A stretch of 48,347 nt of DNA, taken from NCBI GenBank assembly GCA_013334525.1, contig JAAXXK010000017.1:1-48347 (forward strand). The letters are read 5' to 3'. The stretch is from Chlorobiaceae bacterium. Its GTDB lineage: Bacteria; Bacteroidota; Chlorobiia; Chlorobiales; Chlorobiaceae. Positions within the stretch are counted from its first letter, which is position 1. Each line of letters begins with the position of its first letter. Positions 15,565 to 22,924 of the stretch are shown in pieces. Position numbers and translations under genes: made by a program. The notes beneath the pieces were generated by a model, which ran no database searches, was not told the DNA's origin, and worked only from the letters and a program-made list of their open reading frames with translations.

Positions 15565-16829
15565 TTAATGGACATTCACCGCTTCATTGTCGAGCATTGA
15601 TGTCACCAGCCATGAAAAGTTCTGGATGCCGAACGGTTTTGCGATAAAGTTGCTGTTTTCACTGATCAAACCGTATTGAGATGCAGCGTCTGTGCTGTAA
15701 CCAGTCATGAAAATGAACTTTGTCTTCGGGTTTATTTTCATAAGTTCATGGCTCATCTCGATTCCGGACATTCCGGTCATCATGATATCGGAGATCACCA
15801 GAGTGATTTTATCACCGTGATTTTTAAAAAAATCCTGAGCGCGTTTTTCAGCATTTTCCGTTGTCAAAACGTTAAGACCCTGTTTTTCCAGAATCGTTTT
15901 GATGATGGATAAAATTTGCGGCTCATCTTCAACGACCAGAACCAGATCATCATGGGTAATATCAGGAGAGATCATTGTTGATGGTTCAAGAGTTTTGTCT
16001 GTTATGGGCGATAGAGGAAACAGGATTCTGAATGTCGTGCCTTTTCCGATTTTGCTCTGGCACTTGATGAAGCCGCCATTTTGATTGACGAGCCCATACA
16101 CGGTAGACAAGCCCAATCCTGTGCCTTCGCCGATAGCCTTGGTCGTGAAAAATGGTTCGAAAATATGTGGAAGTGCACTTTTGGGCATTCCGCATCCGGT
16201 GTCTGAAACCGATATCCTTACCAGGTCACAATTTGAACCCGGCACGCTTACGGCCTGCTCACTGCATTGACTCGTGTTTAAAATATCGGTCTCAATGGTA
16301 ATGTTTCCCGTGTCTGAAATGGCGTCACGAGCATTGACGTAAAGGATCGTGATAATCTGTACGAGGCTCGATGGATCAATGTTGACGATGGTTTTCGGGC
16401 AGTTTGGCTTCCATTTCACCTTGATGTTTTCCCTGATCAGCGTGGTGAGCATCGAACAGATCCTGCCCATCTCACGATCTCAAATATTTCAGGCTGCCAG
16501 GCCTGTTTTCTGCCAAACGCAAGCAGCTTTTTTTTACCACCTCACGGGAGCGGCCTACTGAAAACCTGACATTCATGAGGTTTTCAAAAAAGGGATGCTT
16601 ATGGTCGATCTCCTGAAGCATCAATTCGGTATTGCCCAGGATGGCACCAAGGATATTGTTGAACGGATGGGGCATATCGAGAGATCCATGCAATGGCGGT
16701 GTGGTTGGCATCAATAATGTTGCCGTCACGATCCATGAAGAAAATGGCGTCATCCCTGGTCGTAAACAATCTCTGCAACCTTCTTTCAATTGAGTTGAGC
16801 GTTGTGCCTGTGCTGTTTTGAGGGGACAT
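15565..16829 (-). pseudogene. Decayed PAS hybrid histidine kinase-receiver
   Basis: Pieces of one gene are spread over several frames. From 16829 (ATG) an N-terminal PAS start reads LFTTRDDAIFFMDRDGNI in one frame. It is then joined, apparently by an internal deletion, to the phosphoacceptor region HPFNNILGAILGNTELM in another frame; the usual A-H-(D/E)-F-N-N is here P-H-P-F-N-N. After GRSREVVKK, at a run of eight A (about 16523), the frame slips: the expected LLAFGRKQAWQPEIFEI reads in the next frame. A further slip near 16470 leads into an intact 301-codon stretch (15565-16470) with ATPase boxes (NARDAIS, DTGCGM, FEPFFTTK, GTGLGLSTVYGL) and a receiver domain (Asp in VISDIMMTGMSG, Lys in FIAKPF). 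At least two slips plus a deletion make it non-functional as a kinase; the 3' frame could still make an ATPase-receiver fragment. Confidence 0.8.
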
Positions 16830-17389
16830 GGGAAATGATCCGGGTTGCAGATAGGGGTGAGCTGCAGATACACTGGTTATAACTATGGAATCGTGCGAGA
16901 ACTGACGAATGGAGAACTCATGAACATAAAATACAACGTAAATGTATTGTAGGGCGGGATTCGTGGGTCTTCGTGAGGAGATATGGGTATTTGTCGGTTT
17001 GTTCCTGTGCTGGAGCAATTCCAGTCAGATTCGGTCCACTCCTGATGCTGCTGCTGTTGTCGTGGCTGTGCATGACTACCCTGTGGATTCAATCAGGCGA
17101 GAGCTGCCATAGCTGCCAATAGTGCAGTTCAATGGGCTTGTTCTACGCTTATACCTGCCGTGTTGCAGATATTTTTTGCAACACGTGGTTGAACTCATGC
17201 ACGGCAAGAGCGACTGAATCAATCGGTGTTTTGGCGAAGTAACCGGCGGTTGTAGAGGTTTTCTTCAGGCTACCACATAATGAGGCAGTAGTTGCCTGAA
17301 GAGTAGAGGGGGGCGTATGAATTCTCTGGTTATGCCCGGATATGGTGGTTCCGGTTCAGGCAGGAATTCCAGAATGGGCAAAATGGCTT
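16830..17389. other. Intergenic region with two short hairpins
   Basis: About 560 bases between the broken kinase and the biotin carrier gene. Two inverted repeats are visible. GTTGCA/TGCAAC at 17162-17182 encloses a T-rich loop. CTTCAGGC/GCCTGAAG at 17263-17301 is a perfect 8-base-pair stem, extended by TAC/GTA inside, and may mark the 3' end of the minus-strand carboxylase transcript, although no T run follows. Short open frames here overlap the carrier gene or lack family features. Confidence 0.4.
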
Positions 17390-17785
17390 TTATTCGAACT
17401 CGATGAGGGCCTGACCGCTTTTTACAGCTTCGCCGGGCAAGGTCATGATTCTCTTGACCGTACCGGCGGCATGGGCCGTGATGTTGGTCTCCATTTTCAT
17501 GGCCTCGAGCACGACAAGCAGGTCGTGCTCCTGGAGTTTCTGGCCGATCTGGACGTTGACCCTCTGCACTACTCCGGCAATGGGGCTGCGACATACCTTG
17601 TCGTCGGGTAGGCCATCCGCTGCAGGTTGCGCCGCAACAGGTTGGGCGGGCGGCGTGATGACCGGCTTCGACTGTATCGTTGAGGTCGGTTCCGGGAATG
17701 AGGCCGGCATACGCACCTCTTCTCCTTCCAGCACTTCTACGTCCACTACATATTTTTTCCCGTCAATGGTCAAGGTCAACTGCAC
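17390..17785 (-). CDS. Biotin carboxyl carrier protein of transcarboxylase set
   Basis: A 131-residue protein starting at GTG 17785, seven bases after AAGGAG; the frame is open further upstream but without a better start. The N-terminal 25 residues (LTLTIDGKKYVVDVEVLEG) form a beta segment. A Pro/Ala-rich linker follows (about 30-60: TPPAQPVAAQPA), then a biotinyl domain with the attachment lysine in EAMKMET and the closing VKSGQALIEFE. Biotin is carboxylated and swings between two active sites. It is the counterpart of the 1.3S subunit of Propionibacterium transcarboxylase or the biotin subunit of Na+-pumping decarboxylases. It is the last gene of the operon with the small subunit (11 bases away), the MmdA-like and the OadA-like genes. 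Confidence 0.9.
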   Translation of the reverse strand: MQLTLTIDGKKYVVDVEVLEGEEVRMPASFPEPTSTIQSKPVITPPAQPVAAQPAADGLPDDKVCRSPIAGVVQRVNVQIGQKLQEHDLLVVLEAMKMETNITAHAAGTVKRIMTLPGEAVKSGQALIEFE

Positions 17786-17796
17786 GGCAATGCTCC

Positions 17797-17979
17797 TTAT
17801 TTTGTGATGCTGAATGTGTGTGACGACTGGATCGAGACCCGACCCTGCTGGGACCATGAGCTGGTGCCCTGGTCGTTGATGAAGCGGGCCCTGCGGATCC
17901 TGAAGTTCTTTCCGAGATATGCGGCGATAGCGGCCGACATAAGGATCAGCAGTTCAGGTGTTATTTCCTGTTCAGACAT
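17797..17979 (-). CDS. Small carboxylase-associated subunit, 60 residues
   Basis: A 60-residue protein between the MmdA-like and biotin carrier genes (21 and 11 bases away). It has one helix, ELLILMSAAIAAYLGKNF, that is only moderately hydrophobic, then a basic segment (RIRRARF) and SSWSQQGRVSIQSSH. Small proteins of this form accompany acyl-CoA carboxylase/decarboxylase beta-type subunits and are sometimes annotated as OadG/delta-like. It lacks the clear membrane helix plus Pro-rich linker of a real OadG, so a structural subunit of the carboxyltransferase is more likely. The context is strong; the function is inferred. Confidence 0.7.
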   Translation of the reverse strand: MSEQEITPELLILMSAAIAAYLGKNFRIRRARFINDQGTSSWSQQGRVSIQSSHTFSITK

Positions 17980-18000
17980 GGTTGCTTTCGTTTTTTGGCG

Positions 18001-19545
18001 TTACAGTGGAATCAGGCCATGTTTTTTCTGCGGCCGGAACTCCCTTTTAGTATGCAGGATATCAAGCGCCATGGCCAGATACCGCCGTGTTTCAGCCGGT
18101 TCGATGATGTCGTCCACCTTCAGGCGCGCGGCGGCCACGTAAGGGCTGGAGAAGGTGTCGCGGTACTCCGTGATCATCTCCTGCCTTTTTGCTGCCGGAT
18201 CGGCCGCTTTCTTGATCTCGTTTCTGAACACAACATCGACGGCACCTTCGGCACCCATCACTGCAATTTCGGCAGTAGGCCAGGATATAACGCGGTCGGC
18301 GTCAAGGTCCTTGCTGCACATGGCCAGATAGGCTCCGCCATAGGCCTTCCGGAGTATTACCGTGATTTTGGGCACTGTGGCAGCGGAGTAGGCGAAGAGC
18401 ATTTTTGCTCCATGCCGGATGATTCCGCCATACTCCTGCTGGACGCCGGGCATAAAGCCGGGTACGTCGACCAGGGTGACGAGCGGTATGTTGAAGGCGT
18501 TGCAGAAACGGATAAAGCGCGCCGACTTGTCTGAGGAGTTGATGTCGAGTACGCCGGCCATGACACAGGGCTGGTTGGCGACCACTCCCACCGAACGGCC
18601 CTGGATCCTTGCGAATCCGATGACGATGTTGGGAGCGAAGGAGTCCTGCACCTCCATGAAATCTCCGTTGTCCATGAGATGTCCGATGACCTCCCTGACG
18701 TCGTAGCCCTGTTTCGGGTCCACGGGAACGACAGTGTTCAGGCGTTTGTCCGGAAGGATGACATCGTTTGCTTCCAGCTGAGGAGGATCTTCCATGTTGT
18801 TGGAGGGGAGGAACGACAGCAGACGCTTGCATATCGCCATGGCATCCATATCGTCTTCGGCGATGAAATGAACGACTCCCGAGTTGTTCATCTGTGCGGC
18901 AGGTCCTCCAAGATCTTCAGCCGTAACATCTTCGCCGGTTACCGCCTTGATGACCGACGGGCCGGTGATGAACATCCTGGCTGCCTTGGTCTGTATGATG
19001 AAATCGGTCAGGGCCGGGCTGTAGGCCGCGCCGCCTGCGCAGGGACCGCAGATAAGCGAGACCTGGGGGACCACTCCGGAGAGCATAACGTTATTGTAGA
19101 ATACCTTCCCGTAGCCTGAGAGGCTGTCGATTCCCTCCTGGATGCGGGCACCGCCCGAATCGTTGATGAATACGAAGGGTGAACCGGTTTTCAGCGACCC
19201 CTGCATCATTTCCACGATTTTGTCGCAGTGAACCTCGCCGGCAGCTCCGCCTGCGACAGTGAAGTCCTGGCTGGCCAAATGAACCAACCGGCCGTTGATG
19301 CTACCGGCTCCGGTGATCACTCCGTCGGCAGGCATCTTCTTGCCTGCCATGCCGAAGTGTGTGCAGCGATGCTTTGCAAACATCCCGGATTCCTGGAAGC
19401 TGTCCTGGTCGACAAGCGCATTGACACGCTCACGGGCGGTGAGGCTGCCTGATTTGTGCTGCTTGTCGATTCTCTCCTGGCCTCCTCCGAGCAGCAGATC
19501 GTCTTTCCGCTGGTTGAGCGCCTGTATTTTGTCGTCTATATTCAT
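18001..19545 (-). CDS. mmdA: MmdA-like acyl-CoA carboxyltransferase subunit
   Basis: A 514-residue member of the crotonase-fold carboxyltransferase family (propionyl-CoA carboxylase beta, methylmalonyl-CoA decarboxylase alpha, transcarboxylase 12S). The N-half contains LTARERVNALVD, VINGRLVHLASQDFTVAGG-like strands and the oxyanion loop ICGPCAGGAAYSPAL. The C-half contains GVLDINSSDKSARF, FCNAFNIPLVTLVDVPGF and the second glycine loop AYGGAYLAM. The length is typical. It exchanges the carboxyl group between biotin and methylmalonyl-CoA or propionyl-CoA. It lies 35 bases after the OadA-like gene and 21 before the small subunit. With no biotin carboxylase and no membrane pump subunit in the cluster, a transcarboxylase role is favoured over an ATP-dependent carboxylase or Na+ pump; components could be encoded elsewhere. 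Confidence 0.93.
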   Translation of the reverse strand: MNIDDKIQALNQRKDDLLLGGGQERIDKQHKSGSLTARERVNALVDQDSFQESGMFAKHRCTHFGMAGKKMPADGVITGAGSINGRLVHLASQDFTVAGGAAGEVHCDKIVEMMQGSLKTGSPFVFINDSGGARIQEGIDSLSGYGKVFYNNVMLSGVVPQVSLICGPCAGGAAYSPALTDFIIQTKAARMFITGPSVIKAVTGEDVTAEDLGGPAAQMNNSGVVHFIAEDDMDAMAICKRLLSFLPSNNMEDPPQLEANDVILPDKRLNTVVPVDPKQGYDVREVIGHLMDNGDFMEVQDSFAPNIVIGFARIQGRSVGVVANQPCVMAGVLDINSSDKSARFIRFCNAFNIPLVTLVDVPGFMPGVQQEYGGIIRHGAKMLFAYSAATVPKITVILRKAYGGAYLAMCSKDLDADRVISWPTAEIAVMGAEGAVDVVFRNEIKKAADPAAKRQEMITEYRDTFSSPYVAAARLKVDDIIEPAETRRYLAMALDILHTKREFRPQKKHGLIPL

Positions 19546-19580
19546 GGGTTGCAGTATGCGAAATAATATTCGTGTTGTAA

Positions 19581-21080
19581 TTACTGGTATGGAGTTACCA
19601 TTACCTTGTGTTGCCTTCCGCTCAGCGTTACGGTATAGGTGATCGGACCGGTGATGGCGCCCTGGTGCCCTTCTGCGGGGTGCGTTTCCGACACGCCGGT
19701 TTCGGGGTCCTTGCCCAGATTCCGAGGGCCTTCATGGCGTTCGGTGAAAAACTTGGGGGCCACCTGCGGGAACATGGCGTAGGTCAGGACATCTTCATCG
19801 GTGCCGTTGCATCCAGCCAGTGCGAGGGCTTCGGAACGGAGCTTGTTCCACTCCGGCATCAGCAGATCCGCAGGCCGACAGGTGATCGGCTCCTTCTTGG
19901 CATGTTCATGGGCCATTTTAACGATTTCCGGATTTTTCTCGGCGGGTCCTGCACCGTAATAACCAAGCATCAGGTCGGCAAATTCGCCGGTCAGCACCTT
20001 GTATCTTCCCATCAGTACGTTCAGTACCGCCTGGGTTCCGACGATCTGGCTGCTGGGGGTGACCAGCGGCACATATCCGGTATCCTTGCGTACCAGCGGG
20101 ATCTCCTCCAGCACCTCTTTCATCCTGTCGCCGGCGCCCTGCTGCCTGAGCTGGCTTTCCATGTTGGAGAGCATTCCGCCAGGGATCTGGCTCTTGAAAA
20201 TCTCCGTCTCCACGCCGGTTACCTTTGAGAGGAACTCGCTGTAGCGGCCAAGGACCGATACGAAATGGTCTTTGACCCGATGGATTTTCTCGACGTCAAT
20301 TTTGGTGGTGTAACCGGTGCCGTCGAGCATTTCAATGAAGCTCTCCGTAGGGTTGTGTCCCGGCCCGAGGCTCATGGTGCTGATGGCGGTATCGACGCAG
20401 TCAACCCCAGCCTCAACCGCCTTCATCAGGCTGACCAGGGTGACGCCGGTTGTCGCATGGACATGGATATGGACCCGTAAATCGGCTCCGCAGGCCTCCT
20501 TTATACCCTTGACCAGATCAAAGGCGGCCTGTGGCTTGATGAGCGCTGCCATATCCTTGATACAGATGGAGTCTACCCCCATATCCTGAAGCCTGCGGGC
20601 CTGATCGACGAAGAGGGCCGTGGTATGGATTGGACTGACGGTGTAGGAGATGGTGCCCTGGGCGTGTGCTCCGGCCTTCTTGACCGCGTTTACCGATGTT
20701 TTCAGGTTGCGGAGGTCATTGAGGGCATCGAAAATGCGGAATACGCCGATACCGTTTTCTGCTGATTTCTGGCAGAAGCGCTCCACCACTTCATCCTGAT
20801 AGTGGCGGTATCCCAGCAGGTTCTGCCCGCGAAGCAACATCTGGAGCGGGGTTTTGGGCATCAGGCTCTTGAAGGTCCGCAGGCGCTCCCATGGATCCTC
20901 GTTAAGGTAGCGGATGCAGGCGTCGTAGGTGGCGCCGCCCCAGCACTCGATTGACCAGTAGCCTGCATCGTCGAGGTCTTTGCATGCACCGGTCATGTCG
21001 TCTATGCCCAGCCGGGTGGCTATGAGGCTCTGGTGGGCGTCACGCAGGGCGAGTTCGGTTATATCTATGATTCGGCTGAT
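19581..21080 (-). CDS. oadA: OadA/5S-type carboxyltransferase without biotin domain
   Basis: About 499 residues, pyruvate/oxaloacetate carboxyltransferase (HMGL-like barrel plus conserved PYC/OADA domain). Motifs: ELALRDAHQSLIATR, ECWGGATYDACIRYLNEDPW, LLRGQNLLGYRHY, VFRIFDALND, ICIKDMAALIKP with the active-site lysine, and VHIHVHATTG with metal-binding histidines. The protein ends without a biotinyl domain, as in transcarboxylase 5S; biotin is on the separate carrier gene. Start problem: the conserved N-terminus with LRDAHQS (metal-ligating Asp) lies upstream of the first in-frame ATG (20996). Before it the frame has only ATC (21080-21078), ATT (21083-21081) and ATA codons, then a stop. A GGAG five bases before the ATC suggests a rare ATC/ATT start. 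Starting at 20996 would remove the catalytic Asp. Confidence 0.88.
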   Translation of the reverse strand: MSRIIDITELALRDAHQSLIATRLGIDDMTGACKDLDDAGYWSIECWGGATYDACIRYLNEDPWERLRTFKSLMPKTPLQMLLRGQNLLGYRHYQDEVVERFCQKSAENGIGVFRIFDALNDLRNLKTSVNAVKKAGAHAQGTISYTVSPIHTTALFVDQARRLQDMGVDSICIKDMAALIKPQAAFDLVKGIKEACGADLRVHIHVHATTGVTLVSLMKAVEAGVDCVDTAISTMSLGPGHNPTESFIEMLDGTGYTTKIDVEKIHRVKDHFVSVLGRYSEFLSKVTGVETEIFKSQIPGGMLSNMESQLRQQGAGDRMKEVLEEIPLVRKDTGYVPLVTPSSQIVGTQAVLNVLMGRYKVLTGEFADLMLGYYGAGPAEKNPEIVKMAHEHAKKEPITCRPADLLMPEWNKLRSEALALAGCNGTDEDVLTYAMFPQVAPKFFTERHEGPRNLGKDPETGVSETHPAEGHQGAITGPITYTVTLSGRQHKVMVTPYQ

Positions 21081-21280
21081 AATAGCTCCACATCTGTTTG
21101 ATTAAGAAATATGGCGACTTGTGGTTTTCTTCGGTCCGGAATTACAGGCCGCCGCGTATCTGTTTATAGTGTAACTCATTGCTCAAATTGATGAACTTAA
21201 TGTGTAATATATTTGATGTGAATGCAAATTAAAGAGGCCGTTTTTCGGTAAACCGCTTTGTTTTTTCATGGATTTAACCA

Positions 21281-22576
21281 TCAGGGAAGCGACACGGCTC
21301 TGGGTGGGATAAACATGCACAGGGCGGCAACTCCCATGACGATAGTGGCGATCCAGCCGAGGGCGACTATTAGCCTGTTGGCCGTAAATGCGCCCATGAT
21401 CGATTTTTTCGAAGCCAATATGAGGATCACGGCCATGAGTGGAACGGCGATGACTCCATTGATGACGGCGCTCCAGAAAAGGGCTTTCATCGGACTGATC
21501 GGAGTGTACTGGATGACAAGCCCGGCCATGACGCTCAGCGCGATGATGCCATAGAATCCCTGCGCATCGGTCGGTTTGCGTTCGAGTCCCGAATTCCACC
21601 CCATCGCTTCGGAAAGGGCATAGGCGCCTGAACCGGCAAGCACCGGTACGCCGATGAGGCCGACGCCGAGAATGCCGATGGCGAACAGGTAGAATGCGAA
21701 CTCTCCGGCAAGTGGCTTTAGGGCGCTTGCCGCTTCGGTGGCGGTGTTGATGTCTGTGATTCCTGAAACGTTGAGCGTGACTGCGGTTGCGAGGATGATG
21801 AAATAGGCCGTGATATTGGAATAGAACATGCCGCTCCAGGTGTCCCATCGTATGCGGCGAATCTCCCCCTGCGCACTTTTTTTATCCCTCAGGAGCGGAG
21901 CGGCGCCTGCTTTCATATGCATATCCTCGACCTCTTCCGATGCCTGCCAGAAAAACAGGTATGGGCTGATTGTGGTTCCAAAGACCCCAACGACGACCGC
22001 TGCGGAATCGGCATCGATTCTGAGACGGGGCAGCACTGTTCGATGAATGACCTCGCCCCATGGCACATGGACGGTGAACAGCACCGCGGCATAGGCGAGC
22101 AGGGAAAGGGTAAGCCATTTCAGAAAAGAGACATAACGGTGATATGGAACGAATACCTGCAGCAGCAACGTGCCGAACACAAACACTGCGGTCATGATGT
22201 GGCGGTTTTTGCCTGTGATCAGTTCGGCAACTTCACCCATGGCCGCGACATCAGCGGCGATGTTGAGCGTGTTGGCTATGAGCAGGAGTGTTACGACGAT
22301 TTTGAGGACGATTGGCGGAAAGGCCAATTTGATATTCGCGGCGAGCCCTTTTCCTGTTACCCGGCCTATGAGTGCGCAGATGGATTGGATCGCCGCCATC
22401 AAGGGGAATGCCAGAGGCATCGTCCAGAGTATGTCCAGGCCGAAGTGTGCCCCGGCCTGGGAGTAGGTGGCGATGCCGCTCGGGTCATCGTCGGCTACTC
22501 CGGTGATCAGTCCGGGACCGATACGGGACAAGGGATGCTCCTTCAGTCGCTCCCGGAAGAATTTGATAATATTCAC
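21281..22576 (-). CDS. Second Nramp-related divalent cation transporter
   Basis: A 431-residue inner-membrane protein with eleven predicted helices and Nramp topology. The first-helix motif DPGN appears as DPSG (in GVADDDPSGIATY). The sixth-helix motif MPH appears as SPY (in GTTISPYLFFWQASEE), so the soft metal ligand Met is Ser. A conserved EDM/charged cytoplasmic loop follows (about 230-255). These changes match the wider Nramp-related group whose substrates are not Mn2+/Fe2+ and may include Mg2+. It differs in sequence from the Nramp relative at 6.8 kb, so this is not a recent duplicate. It is transcribed divergently from mgtA, a Mg2+ P-type ATPase, across a 348-base gap, which supports a role in Mg2+ or related cation balance. 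Confidence 0.85.
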   Translation of the reverse strand: MNIIKFFRERLKEHPLSRIGPGLITGVADDDPSGIATYSQAGAHFGLDILWTMPLAFPLMAAIQSICALIGRVTGKGLAANIKLAFPPIVLKIVVTLLLIANTLNIAADVAAMGEVAELITGKNRHIMTAVFVFGTLLLQVFVPYHRYVSFLKWLTLSLLAYAAVLFTVHVPWGEVIHRTVLPRLRIDADSAAVVVGVFGTTISPYLFFWQASEEVEDMHMKAGAAPLLRDKKSAQGEIRRIRWDTWSGMFYSNITAYFIILATAVTLNVSGITDINTATEAASALKPLAGEFAFYLFAIGILGVGLIGVPVLAGSGAYALSEAMGWNSGLERKPTDAQGFYGIIALSVMAGLVIQYTPISPMKALFWSAVINGVIAVPLMAVILILASKKSIMGAFTANRLIVALGWIATIVMGVAALCMFIPPRAVSLP

Positions 22577-22924
22577 TGAACGGGTTCCATCGATGATTGT
22601 TGGCAGGCTCTACACTTATGCATACATCGATAAGGGCACAATAGTTGTGATTTTCTCCTTATTAAAAAAATAAAATATTGGAATCTTTCCTTGACGGAGC
22701 AATTATCTGCTTTATTTGCCGTTGGTTAAGGTGGATTATATCTTTTTGTCGCAGCTATGTGCGATGTCATACGTACGGCGCCGGGCTTTTTTACAGATCC
22801 CTGATGTTTATGTCGACCGGTGCATGTCGATATAAAGCATTGCCGTATTGCCTGTAATATTGATTAATATAAAGTCAGTCTCGTTCTGGTAGTATCGTAA
22901 AAGAGCCATCGGTAAGATACCACC
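22577..22924. other. Divergent regulatory region between Nramp-like gene and mgtA
   Basis: 348 bases of moderately AT-rich DNA that must hold both promoters. I looked for an M-box (ykoK) Mg2+ riboswitch before mgtA and could not recognise its conserved core. Visible features are a GGCGCC palindrome followed by six T at about 22780-22793, which might be a weak leader terminator, and a direct repeat ATGTCGA near 22810-22830. A leader-based control of mgtA is possible but not shown. Confidence 0.35.

Noticed and set aside
16599-17018. 139-codon frame as an independent gene
   Set aside because: Only its second half has PAS-like sequence; it is a fragment of the broken kinase, and the first half is non-coding in appearance.
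22577-22924. M-box Mg2+ riboswitch before mgtA
   Set aside because: Expected from function, but its conserved core could not be recognised by eye; a covariance search would be decisive.
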